Shown here: piece after piece, positions 23,284 through 31,769 of the stretch
Layout: every line of letters starts with the position of its first letter
How positions within the stretch are numbered: position 1 is the stretch's first letter
NCBI GenBank assembly: GCA_018715175.1
Contig: DVME01000129.1
Location: 1 to 42,170 of the forward strand
DNA length: 42,170 nucleotides
From: Candidatus Limiplasma stercoravium
GTDB taxonomy: Bacteria; Bacillota; Clostridia; Christensenellales; Aristaeellaceae
Direction: 5' to 3'
Position numbers and translations under genes: made by a program
Notes under the pieces: model-generated
The model's input: the letters and a program-made list of their open reading frames with translations, nothing else
What the model was told of the DNA's origin: nothing
Databases searched by the model: none

Positions 23284-24762
23284 ATGGACGAACAAAAGCG
23301 AAACCGCCGCAACCTGTGGATGTTTCCGCTGGGAACCATCGGCCGGGACATGACGTATGTGCTGTTTACCAACTTCCTGTTTACCTATGTGCTGTTCACC
23401 CGGCAGCTGGACGCCGCGCAGCTGAGCGCCATTACCGCCATCATGGTGGCGGCGCGGGTGTTTGACGCGCTCAACGATCCGGTGATGGGCAACATCATCG
23501 AGCGCACCCGCACCCGTTTTGGAAAGTTCAAGCCCTGGCTGGCCATCGGCATCCTCGCCACCTCCGCGGTGGTGATCGCCACGTTCAATTCCACCCTGCA
23601 AGGCTGGTCGTTTATCGCTTTCTTTGGCGTGATGTACTTTTTGCATTCCCTCGCCTACACCATGCACGACATCTCCTATTGGGGCATGGTGGCCGCGCTG
23701 AGCTCCGACGCGGACGCCCGCAACCGCTTTACCAGCCGCGCCACGCTGTTTGCGGGCATCGGCGGAGCGCTGGCCTCCATGCTCATCCCCATGCTGACCA
23801 CCGGCTCCCTGGCCATGGGCGGCAACGCCATGACCGCCTACGGGCGCATCGCCGTGGTCATCAGCCTGCTTTCGCCGCTGTTTCTGTGCTTTACCATCTT
23901 CGGCGTGCGCGAGCGCCCCGCCGCCCCTGCGCCCGCCGCGCCCGTCAGCTTGCGGCGCATCTGGGCCACCATTACCGGCAACGATCAGCTGCGCTGGATT
24001 GCCTTGGCGTTTTTGGTGCATCAAATCGGCAACGGCCTAGCCGCGGGCGGCTTGGCCTCGACCTACGTATACCTGGACTTTGGCTACCGCGGCGGGCTGT
24101 ACTCCATTTTCAACACCGTGGGCCTGCTGGCCACGGCGGTGCTGATGATGGCCTACCCAGCGCTGAGCCGGCGCATTTCCCGCAAGTCCATGATGCGCGG
24201 CATGGTGATGATTTCGGCGGCCGGCTACGCCCTCATGCTGCTCACCGCTCTTTGGGTCAGCGACAGCGGCGCAAGGTTTTGGGCCGTCACCCTGAGCTAC
24301 ATGTTGGCCAACTTCGGGCAGTACAGCTTCTACCTCATCATGATGATTTCCATCATCAACACCGTGGAGTACAACGAGTACCTTTACGGCGTGCGCGACG
24401 AGGCCATCATCGCCTCCCTGCGCCCGTTTTTGACCAAGCTGGGCTCGGCGCTGGTGGTGGTGATTACCTCGCTTTCATACCTGGTTTTGCGCGTTACCGC
24501 CTGCACCAACCAGATTTCCCAATGGGAAAACGCCGCGGCCTCCGGCGCCATCACCGAGGCGCAAAAGCTGGCGTCCATCGACGGCGTCCTCTCCGGCGTG
24601 CAGCGCTGGCAAACCCACGGGCTGCTCGTCGTGGTGACGGTGGTGCCGTTTTTGCTGATGCTTGCGTCCTATTTCATCTACCGCAGGCGCTACCGGCTTG
24701 ACGAGGACGAGTATCGCCGCATCTGCGCGGAGCTGGAACGCCGCAAGGGAGAATCCGTATGA
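23284..24762 (+). CDS. GPH-family glycoside:cation symporter (MFS)
   Basis: A 492-residue permease with about twelve hydrophobic segments. RVFDALNDPVMG at about 58-69 is the signature of the glycoside-pentoside-hexuronide group (MelB, XynB relatives), where the Asp residues take part in cation coupling. A highly polar cytoplasmic tail ends the protein. It imports a glycoside with sodium or protons; the substrate cannot be told. It overlaps the start of the deacetylase gene by four bases (ATGA), so substrate and enzyme are probably linked. Confidence 0.93.
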   Translation: MDEQKRNRRNLWMFPLGTIGRDMTYVLFTNFLFTYVLFTRQLDAAQLSAITAIMVAARVFDALNDPVMGNIIERTRTRFGKFKPWLAIGILATSAVVIATFNSTLQGWSFIAFFGVMYFLHSLAYTMHDISYWGMVAALSSDADARNRFTSRATLFAGIGGALASMLIPMLTTGSLAMGGNAMTAYGRIAVVISLLSPLFLCFTIFGVRERPAAPAPAAPVSLRRIWATITGNDQLRWIALAFLVHQIGNGLAAGGLASTYVYLDFGYRGGLYSIFNTVGLLATAVLMMAYPALSRRISRKSMMRGMVMISAAGYALMLLTALWVSDSGARFWAVTLSYMLANFGQYSFYLIMMISIINTVEYNEYLYGVRDEAIIASLRPFLTKLGSALVVVITSLSYLVLRVTACTNQISQWENAAASGAITEAQKLASIDGVLSGVQRWQTHGLLVVVTVVPFLLMLASYFIYRRRYRLDEDEYRRICAELERRKGESV

Positions 24763-25526
24763 GCCTGACCCGCCTGGCGCTGCGCCTGGCCGCGCCGCTT
24801 CCGCGCCTGGAAGCGTTTGAGCGCTATCTCTTTGTGGGGCCGCACCCGGACGATATCGAAATCGGCGCGGGAGCGACGGTTTCCCGCCTGGCCGCCGCCG
24901 GCAAGCACATCGTGTTTTTGATTTGCACGGACGGCCGTTTCGGTACCGACTTTGCCCAGGTTTCGGGCGAAGCGCTGGCTCAGCTGCGCCGCCAGGAAGC
25001 CCTGCGCAGCGCCGCGATGCTGGGCGTGAGCGACGTGCGGTTTCTGTCGCTGTCCGACGGCGGCTTTTATGAGCCGCAAGCGCTCCTGCGCGGCATCGCG
25101 CAGGCCGTGGGCAGCGTGCAGCCCGAGGTGCTGTTTGCGCCGGATCCCTGCGTGCGCAGCGAATGCCACGCGGATCACCTCAACGTGGGCCAGGCCGTGC
25201 GCCTCGCGGCCTGCTTTGCGGCCAATCCCGGCGTGATGGCCGCCTATGGCGCGCCCAGCGCAAACGTCAAGGCCCTGGCCTTTTACATGACCGCCAGGCC
25301 CAACCGCTTTATCGCCACGCGGGGGCATTTGAAGCGTCAGCTTCAGGCGATCTTCTCCTGCCACCTCAGCCAGTTTCCGCCGAACGGCGACGCGGCGCGA
25401 AGCGTGGCGCTGTACCTCAAGCTGCGTTCCATCGACCTGGGCCTGCGCAGTCTCAAGGGACGCGCGGAGGGCTTTCGCGTGCTGGGCCCTACGCACATGC
25501 ATTGCCTGCCCGAAGCCGACCGCTGA
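24759..25526 (+). CDS. PIG-L/LmbE family N-deacetylase
   Basis: A 255-residue protein with the zinc motif HPDDIEIG at 29-36 and the third ligand region HADH at 137-140. This arrangement defines LmbE-like deacetylases that remove acetyl from N-acetylglucosamine derivatives. No signal peptide is seen, so it acts in the cytoplasm. Translational coupling to the GPH symporter suggests that it deacetylates an imported N-acetylated sugar or glycoside; that link is inference. It ends just before a convergent terminator. Confidence 0.92.
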   Translation: MSLTRLALRLAAPLPRLEAFERYLFVGPHPDDIEIGAGATVSRLAAAGKHIVFLICTDGRFGTDFAQVSGEALAQLRRQEALRSAAMLGVSDVRFLSLSDGGFYEPQALLRGIAQAVGSVQPEVLFAPDPCVRSECHADHLNVGQAVRLAACFAANPGVMAAYGAPSANVKALAFYMTARPNRFIATRGHLKRQLQAIFSCHLSQFPPNGDAARSVALYLKLRSIDLGLRSLKGRAEGFRVLGPTHMHCLPEADR

Positions 25527-25542
25527 TCTTTTCCCAAACGAA

Positions 25543-25570
25543 GCCGCCTCCGCTTGCAGACGGAGGCGGC
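25543..25570 (+). terminator. bidirectional terminator between convergent operons
   Basis: A perfect 10-base stem (25543-25552 with 25561-25570, loop 8) lies in the 45-base gap between the deacetylase gene and the opposing glycosyltransferase gene. GTTATTTG follows on the plus strand. Confidence 0.7.
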
Positions 25571-25571
25571 G

Positions 25572-26378
25572 TTATTTGTTCAGCGTAACCCGGAACAGAT
25601 ATTGCGGCAGCACGTGCCGGTAAGCATCATACAAACCGGCTTCCCGGTAAAGATCCACATAGGAGCGGTACAGCCGAATTTTCAGCCGCACCGAATAGGC
25701 CGGACGCGCCACGCTCAGCCGCACCGACGCCATGGCCAGTCCTCCGGCGCTGCGCGCATACTCGTACACCGGTTCGCGCAGCACCGACACCCCGCGCACA
25801 TGGCGGTAGTAGCGCGTATTAAAATCAAAATCCTCGCCCCAGGGCAAGTCCCCGTCAAAGCGCAGGCCGTGCTTCTCAATCAGGTGGCGGCGATAGAGCT
25901 TGTTCCACAGCGCGGCATAGAAAAAGCTGTTGGGGTTGAGGCTGAAATGATGCAAAAGCGAGCGCTGATCCAACGTGCCTTCCCAGCGCATAAGCGCGCG
26001 CGTATGGCGCTTGCCGCCCATGATTTCGACATACGGAGCGATCGCCAGGTCGCTTTGGTTTGTTTCCATGGCCCTGACCATACGCTCCATGGCATCCGGG
26101 AGCAGCGTGTCGTCGCTGTCCACAAACTGCACCCAATCGCCCGTGGCTTCCCCAAGCCCCCGGTTTCGCGCCGCGGCCACGCCGCCGTTGGGCTGATCCA
26201 TAACGCGCACCCGCGCGTCGCGCTGCGCGTAGCGGCGCAGGATGTCCAGGCTGTCGTCCGTGCTGCCATCGTTGACGGCCAATATCTCCCAATCGTCGTA
26301 CGTCTGAGCCAAAACGCTGTCCAGGCAGCGGGCGACGGTGGCCTGGGCGTTGTACACGGGTATGACGACGCTGACCAC
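25572..26378 (-). CDS. family 2 glycosyltransferase
   Basis: A 268-residue GT-A enzyme. VSVVIPVYNAQATVARCLDS opens the nucleotide-sugar domain, and FVDSDDTLLP at about 85-94 gives the DxD metal motif. A downstream WGEDFDFN block is the acceptor-side acid motif. There is no membrane helix, so it is probably membrane-peripheral. The start is GTG at 26378 with AGGAGG eight bases upstream. It follows the larger membrane glycosyltransferase by 23 bases, and together they likely build or decorate a surface polysaccharide or glycolipid. Confidence 0.92.
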   Translation of the reverse strand: MVSVVIPVYNAQATVARCLDSVLAQTYDDWEILAVNDGSTDDSLDILRRYAQRDARVRVMDQPNGGVAAARNRGLGEATGDWVQFVDSDDTLLPDAMERMVRAMETNQSDLAIAPYVEIMGGKRHTRALMRWEGTLDQRSLLHHFSLNPNSFFYAALWNKLYRRHLIEKHGLRFDGDLPWGEDFDFNTRYYRHVRGVSVLREPVYEYARSAGGLAMASVRLSVARPAYSVRLKIRLYRSYVDLYREAGLYDAYRHVLPQYLFRVTLNK

Positions 26379-26401
26379 GCGCTTTTCCTCCTTCCCGGCT
26401 T

Positions 26402-27805
26402 TTAGGCGCTCATGCCGTTGTCCAGCGGTTCCTTATCGCAACCTTCCTCCGGGGAGGGCGTTTCCTCCCGGCCGATGCCCACGTCGCCCAGGCGCACGGT
26501 CATGTCCTCGATGTGATGAATGCTGTGCTCGGTCTTGACCCAGTTGGACTGGCGCCTGTGCTTAAACAGCCCCACCACCTGCGCCCAGCCTGCCACCATG
26601 GTGTTGATCAGCATGCTCCACAGCATGGGCAGCAGCACCTTGATGTCAAAGCGCGCGTGATTGTCCAGCCGCTCGCCCATGTAGAAAAGGAACACGAACG
26701 AGTACAAAAACAGCAGGATGCTGGGCAGGTTATTGGTCAGCCAGCTCAGGGGCGTGACCATGGGCGAGGCGCTTTGCAGCCAGCCGGCCAGACGAAACAC
26801 CCCCAGCAGCAGCCCCAAACCCAGCTGCAACACCAAAATGACATACGGCGTCAGGCTATAGGCGTAGAGGAACGTGGACACGAATTCCCAAAACCCGATC
26901 GTGCCGTCCTTGAGCGCGCGGAACAGCTTGGGCGTGTTTTTGAAAGCCACGTACCAATGCCCCTGCGCCCAGCGCGTGCGCTGGCGGAAACTGGCGCGAA
27001 AGCGGGTGGGTTTTTCGTCGTAGATGCGCACGTTGTTGTTCCAGATAATGCGCCGGCCCTCGCAGGTCGCGGCGATTTGCAGCTCAAAATCCTCCGTCAG
27101 CGACATGGCCGTCCATCCGCCGCGCTCGTAGAGGTACTTGGCCGACACCGCAAAGCCCGTGCCGCCGATGACGCTGTTGAGGCCCAAGCGGGACTTGGCA
27201 TACTGGAAAAAGCGGTTGGTGATGGTATAGGTCATGTAGTAAAACAGCGCCACCATGCCCTTGCGGTTTTTGATGCCCAGGTAGCATTGGATGATGTCGG
27301 CCTTGGTGCTGAGGTACTGGCTGTTAACCTCCAAAAACATGTTGGTATCCACCAGGTTATCCGAGTCAAAGAACATCACCAGGTCATAGCGTTGCTCGTA
27401 GCCGTCGAGCATCTCGAGCGCCTGCTGAAGCACAATGGGCTTGCCGGTAGGCGCGTCCGGAGACTTGCGGGTAAACTCCAGCACGTTGGCGCCCATCTCG
27501 CGGGCGACGCGCACGGTGCCGTCGGTGCAGTTGTCGGCCAAAATGTAGAAGTCGTAAAGCTCCTTGGGATATTCCATGTGCTGGAGGTTGTCGATGATAT
27601 CGCCAATAACCGCCTCCTCGTTGTGGGCGGGCACCAGCACCAGAAATCGCATTTGCGGGGGATGATCCTGATAGTCTTTGGTGTTGCGTTTGAAGCCAAA
27701 AAACGTGATGGCCAGCTGAAAGCCCAACAGCACCATCAACCAGGCGCTCGTTACGACCATCAGGGCTTGCACAGCCGCTTCGAAAATCTCCACCGAATCC
27801 AACAT
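26402..27805 (-). CDS. membrane-bound processive-type family 2 glycosyltransferase
   Basis: A 467-residue protein with an N-terminal membrane helix (about 10-38), a cytoplasmic GT-A domain and at least three C-terminal helices. Motifs DSDN (147-150), GGTGFA, TEDFE (237-241) and QRTRW (275-279) give the D,D,D,QxxRW set of BcsA/hyaluronan-synthase-like enzymes that polymerise and may extrude a polysaccharide. The start is uncertain: ATG at 27805 has GGAAGG directly against it, and a TTG at 27829 or a GTG further in are alternatives. A consensus promoter lies at 27836-27864. Confidence 0.9.
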   Translation of the reverse strand: MLDSVEIFEAAVQALMVVTSAWLMVLLGFQLAITFFGFKRNTKDYQDHPPQMRFLVLVPAHNEEAVIGDIIDNLQHMEYPKELYDFYILADNCTDGTVRVAREMGANVLEFTRKSPDAPTGKPIVLQQALEMLDGYEQRYDLVMFFDSDNLVDTNMFLEVNSQYLSTKADIIQCYLGIKNRKGMVALFYYMTYTITNRFFQYAKSRLGLNSVIGGTGFAVSAKYLYERGGWTAMSLTEDFELQIAATCEGRRIIWNNNVRIYDEKPTRFRASFRQRTRWAQGHWYVAFKNTPKLFRALKDGTIGFWEFVSTFLYAYSLTPYVILVLQLGLGLLLGVFRLAGWLQSASPMVTPLSWLTNNLPSILLFLYSFVFLFYMGERLDNHARFDIKVLLPMLWSMLINTMVAGWAQVVGLFKHRRQSNWVKTEHSIHHIEDMTVRLGDVGIGREETPSPEEGCDKEPLDNGMSA

Positions 27806-27835
27806 CCTTCCGTCCCGTGCGTAGGGCAACGCTTA

Positions 27836-27864
27836 TTTATACTATATCGTTTGCCTTGTGTCAA
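27836..27864 (-). promoter_or_regulatory. promoter of the glycosyltransferase pair, -35 over a stop codon
   Basis: TTGACA (27859-27864), 17-base spacer, TATAAA (27836-27841) on the minus strand. The TGA of the upstream kinase gene (27861-27863) forms part of the -35 hexamer. Confidence 0.75.
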
Positions 27865-29516
27865 TGCATGTCGTAGAAGGAGCACTCGCCAATGAATTCG
27901 CGCAGGATGCTCAAGGGCGGGATTTCGTCCATGACGGCGCCGTCTACGGGCAGGAAATAATGCAGCACCTTCAGCAATCTACGGGCCACCAGGTACTCGG
28001 GCGCGGTAGAGGGAATGCCCAAAAGCAGCTCGTAGGCGATGGTTTTGAGAACGGGCAGCTCGTAATGCAGCGAGGTGTTAAACATCACGTCCGCCTTTTC
28101 CTGGTTGGGGAAAATCCAGCGTTCCTCGCCCTGGCGCACCTTGGGCCACATGTCGATGGTTTGGCGGGGCGAGGTGTTGCGGAATCGCATGTCGCGCACG
28201 ATGCGGCGCAGGAGGCGCACGTCGGTGGTGCGGATGCGGTTGTGGTCGTCCAGGTTCACGCAGCCCAAGGCGCTGACGTAGATGCCGTAGGTGAGCTGCT
28301 CGGGCAGTTCGGAGGTAATCAGGTCGTTCATGGCGTGAATGCCTTCCAGCAGGAGCGGCTCGTCGGGCCCCAGGGTCAGGGTTTGGCCCTGGGGCGCGCG
28401 GCTGCCGGTGGTAAAGTCGTAGCGCGGCAGGTTCACCGTGCGGCCGCTGAGCAACCCTTCGAGGCATTCGGACAAAAGCGGCACGTCCAAGGCGTTGATG
28501 TGCTCCAAATCCGGCTTGCCATCGTCCTCCAGGGGCACGGCCTTGCGGTCCAGGTAAAAGTCGTCCAGGGAAATCAGCCGCGGCTTGAGCCCCAGCACGC
28601 GCAGATGCACCGAGAGGCGATGGGCAAAGGTGGTCTTGCCGCTGGAGGAAGGCCCGAAAATCATCACAATGCGCGCGCGGCGGCGCAGGATTTCGTCGGC
28701 GATGCCGGCGATGGACTTGTCGTGCAGGGCTTCGTTGATGCGGATGAACTCGCGCATGCGCCCTTGCTGGATCATCTTGTTGACGTCCGCGGCGTTTTCC
28801 GCGCCCAGGATGCCGCACCATTGCTGCGAGGTGCTGTACACGCGCAAAAACTTGGCCCGCGAAACGTAGGGCGCCGGGGTTTGGGGATCTTCCGGCGAGG
28901 GAAACATCAGCGCCACGCCGGGGAAATGCGGCTTGACGTAGAAGCCCCGCACATAGCCGGTGGAGGGCAGCATCGCGCCGTAGAAGTACTCGCACAGGCC
29001 GTTGATGCGGTACATGGTAATGCGGTCGCGCGGGCGGTAGCGCAGCAGCTCCGCCTTGTCGGGCCAGCCTTCCTTTTCAAAATAGGCAATGGCCTCTTCC
29101 CGTGTCCAAGTTTCGCGCTCAAAGGGCAGGTCGGCTTCGGCCAGGCGCTGCATGTCCTCCTGAAGCGCCTTGGCCATGTCGTGGCCCATGGCGCCCTCCG
29201 CCATGCGGATGTACAGGCCGTGGCCCACGGAGTTGAGCATGCGCACGCGCTTGCCAGGGTAGAGGCGTTTCATGCTCAGCAGGAACAGAAACCGCAGCGA
29301 CCGCTCATAGACGCGGCGGCCTTCCTCGTCCTCATAGGTCAGGGGTTCCAGGGCGGCGTCGGCGTCCAAGCGCTCGTTGAGCTGCAGGCACACGCCGCCG
29401 CGCATGGCGCACAGCGCGGGAACGTCCGGCGCCAGCGCGTCCAGGACTTCTTTGACGGTCACCCCCGGCGCAAAGGTTCCCTGGGCTTGGCCCAGGCTCA
29501 CGGTGATGGACTTCAT
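27861..29516 (-). CDS. TGS-domain nucleoside (uridine) kinase
   Basis: A 551-residue fusion. Residues 1-60 are a ubiquitin-like TGS domain, about 65-270 resemble the second additional domain of threonyl-tRNA synthetase, and about 280-500 form a uridine-kinase/phosphoribulokinase P-loop domain with GPSSSGKTT at 288-296 and LISLDDFYLDR. This architecture is known in clostridia and Thermotoga and is annotated as nucleoside kinase. The tRNA-synthetase-like part is of unclear purpose. GGAGG lies seven bases before the ATG. It is the last gene of the operon starting at the YvlD-like gene. Its stop codon lies inside the next promoter. Confidence 0.9.
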   Translation of the reverse strand: MKSITVSLGQAQGTFAPGVTVKEVLDALAPDVPALCAMRGGVCLQLNERLDADAALEPLTYEDEEGRRVYERSLRFLFLLSMKRLYPGKRVRMLNSVGHGLYIRMAEGAMGHDMAKALQEDMQRLAEADLPFERETWTREEAIAYFEKEGWPDKAELLRYRPRDRITMYRINGLCEYFYGAMLPSTGYVRGFYVKPHFPGVALMFPSPEDPQTPAPYVSRAKFLRVYSTSQQWCGILGAENAADVNKMIQQGRMREFIRINEALHDKSIAGIADEILRRRARIVMIFGPSSSGKTTFAHRLSVHLRVLGLKPRLISLDDFYLDRKAVPLEDDGKPDLEHINALDVPLLSECLEGLLSGRTVNLPRYDFTTGSRAPQGQTLTLGPDEPLLLEGIHAMNDLITSELPEQLTYGIYVSALGCVNLDDHNRIRTTDVRLLRRIVRDMRFRNTSPRQTIDMWPKVRQGEERWIFPNQEKADVMFNTSLHYELPVLKTIAYELLLGIPSTAPEYLVARRLLKVLHYFLPVDGAVMDEIPPLSILREFIGECSFYDMH

Positions 29517-29537
29517 CCTCTTGCCTCCCCTTTCTTT

Positions 29538-30527
29538 CTAAGCGTCCTCAAAGGGCATATTGGAATGAAACGCACAGCTGAGATCCTCGGGATCCCAGGC
29601 GGGCCCGACGCCCCGTTTGCGCATTTGATGATATTGCAGCTCCTTGGTGTGTACATAGGCCCGGGTCTGGCGATTGGCGGGCAAAACGCTCAGGTGCAGG
29701 CCCTTGCGCTCCCCCGGCAGAAGCGAAAAGCGCGCCTTGACGAACATCAAACCATGGTGCGGGCATTGGCTCAGCGCCACGTATTTGCCCGGCGCCTGCG
29801 GGATCAGAGGCGTTTTGAGGCTGGTGGCCTGGCCGCAGGTAGGGCAGCGCGGAGCGGTCAGCGCCGGGCTGGAGAGCGCCTCGGTCACGGAAGGCACCAC
29901 GTCGGTAACGCGGAAGCGGCTGCGCCGCTCGTTGTGGCACAGCTTGCGCGGCTGCTGGGCAAAGGCCAGCACGTCCATGGGGTTGGGCAGGCGCTGCCAC
30001 ACGCGCGCGGTGTAGTAGGCGTCGTGCATGGCGTTGTGAAAGCTGCGTTCCTCGTCCTCCTTGACGCCCAGGCTTTCCATGGCGGCCTTGAGCGAGGTCT
30101 GCCCGTTCTTGCCCGACGCCTGCGCGTAGAGGCGCTGGATGTCGTACGCCGGCGGAAGCGGCCGCTCGAAGCGGAAAAAGTCAGCGTTTTGCTGCAAAAC
30201 GCTCACGTCGTCGCAGCCCCAGGTAAGAAAGGCGCAGTCCTCGCCGCACCAATCCATGAAGGCTTCCATGGCCTGTGGAAACTGCGGCGCGTCGCACAAA
30301 ATCTCCTGGGTAAGCCCGGTCATGCGCTTGACGCGCGGATGAATGGTCAAGTAGTGCGTGGGCCTAACGGGAATGGAAACCGTGTCCAAGAGGTTGAGCG
30401 ACTCGTCCATCTTGGCCGCGCCAAATTGGAGCACCTCAAACAGCAGGCTGTCGCCCACGCGCCGGAAAGCGGCGCTTTGGTAGCTGGTGGGCTGGTTCCA
30501 CTCCAAGTCCAAAACGATGTAGCGCAT
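29538..30527 (-). CDS. DEDDh 3'-5' exonuclease (DnaQ-like) with zinc-ribbon-like tail
   Basis: A 329-residue protein. Exo I is DLEWNQ (D7, E9), an Asp in WGCDDVSVL is exo II, and HNAMHDAYYTA (H164, D169) is exo III with the catalytic His. This is the KapD/ERI-like branch of DnaQ exonucleases, acting on RNA or DNA 3' ends. After the nuclease domain, CPTCGQ (C228, C231) and a later Cys (C255, in CPHHGL) suggest a small metal-binding module. TAGGAG lies before the ATG and uses the stop of the upstream gene. Confidence 0.85.
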   Translation of the reverse strand: MRYIVLDLEWNQPTSYQSAAFRRVGDSLLFEVLQFGAAKMDESLNLLDTVSIPVRPTHYLTIHPRVKRMTGLTQEILCDAPQFPQAMEAFMDWCGEDCAFLTWGCDDVSVLQQNADFFRFERPLPPAYDIQRLYAQASGKNGQTSLKAAMESLGVKEDEERSFHNAMHDAYYTARVWQRLPNPMDVLAFAQQPRKLCHNERRSRFRVTDVVPSVTEALSSPALTAPRCPTCGQATSLKTPLIPQAPGKYVALSQCPHHGLMFVKARFSLLPGERKGLHLSVLPANRQTRAYVHTKELQYHQMRKRGVGPAWDPEDLSCAFHSNMPFEDA

Positions 30528-30536
30528 ACAAAACTC

Positions 30537-31769
30537 CTATCGCTGCGCCGCCGCGCGCCCGGCGACAAAGCCGGTGGCAAAGGCGATGTGCAGGTTAAAG
30601 CCCCCGGTGAGGGCGTCCACGTCCAGCAGTTCCCCCGCCGCGTACAGGCCGTGAACCAGACGGCTTTGCAGGGTCGAAGGGTCAAACTGGCGCACCTCCG
30701 CCCCGCCGTGGGTCACCACCGCCTCCTGAAGCGGCCCCACCGCCGTCACCGGCAAGGGCAGCGCGGCGGTCATGTCCACCAGGCGGGCGCGCTGCGCCTG
30801 GGTCAAGCGGCCCGCGGGCATGCGCGCGTCCAGCTGGCACAGCTGCGCCACGGTCGCGGCCAGGCGCGCGGGATACAGCCCGCACAGCACGCCCGCCAGC
30901 TGTCGCTGCGGCGCCTGGGCGATGTCGCGCACCACGCGCCGATCCAGCTGCTTTCGATCCAGGCCGGGCTTGAGATCCAGGCGAAAATCCAGTTCCTCCA
31001 CCTCCAGGGCCGTCACATAGGCCGAGGCGCTCAGCACCAGCGGCCCGGAGATGCCCGTGTGGGTGAAGAGCATTTCGCCCAGGTCGGAAAACAGCTTTTT
31101 TTGGCCCTGCGTCACGCTGAGGCGCACGTTTTTCAGCGACAGCCCAGCCAGCGCCCGCACCCATGGCTCCCGGCAAATCAGAGGCACCAGGGAGGGCAGC
31201 GCGGGATAGAGCGTATGCCCGCACTCCCCCAGCAAGCTCCAGCCGTCGCCGGTGGAGCCCGTGGAAGGGTAGCTTTGCCCGCCGGTGCATACGATTACCG
31301 CATCCGCCGGCAGCTTTTGGCCGTCCCACATTTCCACGCCTGTCACGGCGTCCTCCCGGCGCGTGAGGCTGCGCACGCGCGCGTTGAGGCGAATTTCCAC
31401 GCCCAGGCGCCTGAGCTCGCGCTCCAGCGCGCGGGTGACGTCGCTGGCCTTTTCGCTTTGGGGAAACACCCGCGCCCCGCGCTGTACCTGCACCGGGCAG
31501 CCCAGCGATTCCATGAGCTCCATAAGCGCCGCGGGCGGCAGGGCGTGAAGGGCGCTGTACAGGAAGCGCGGATGGGTGACTACATTGGGCAAAAAGTCCT
31601 CCGGGGAGACGGCGTTGGTCAGGTTGCAGCGGCCCTTGCCGGTGATATAGAGCTTTTTGCCCAGCTTTTCGTTGCGCTCCAAAAGCGTCACCTGCGCGCC
31701 CGCGCGCGCGCCGCTGAGCGCCGCCATCAGCCCCGCGGCCCCGCCGCCGACCACCGTTACCCTACGCAT
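30537..31769 (-). CDS. HI0933/BaiN-type FAD-dependent oxidoreductase
   Basis: A 410-residue flavoprotein. The N-terminal dinucleotide fold is VTVVGGGAAGLMAALSGARA, KKLYITGKGRCNLTN is the family hallmark, and GGFNLHIAFATGFVAG closes the FAD site at the C-terminus. Relatives include BaiN, proposed to act on bile acids, and RNA- or tRNA-linked flavoproteins of unsettled role. The ATG at 31769 is chosen because the glycine-rich fold starts there; it overlaps the end of the RpiR gene by eight bases. Confidence 0.9.
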   Translation of the reverse strand: MRRVTVVGGGAAGLMAALSGARAGAQVTLLERNEKLGKKLYITGKGRCNLTNAVSPEDFLPNVVTHPRFLYSALHALPPAALMELMESLGCPVQVQRGARVFPQSEKASDVTRALERELRRLGVEIRLNARVRSLTRREDAVTGVEMWDGQKLPADAVIVCTGGQSYPSTGSTGDGWSLLGECGHTLYPALPSLVPLICREPWVRALAGLSLKNVRLSVTQGQKKLFSDLGEMLFTHTGISGPLVLSASAYVTALEVEELDFRLDLKPGLDRKQLDRRVVRDIAQAPQRQLAGVLCGLYPARLAATVAQLCQLDARMPAGRLTQAQRARLVDMTAALPLPVTAVGPLQEAVVTHGGAEVRQFDPSTLQSRLVHGLYAAGELLDVDALTGGFNLHIAFATGFVAGRAAAQR

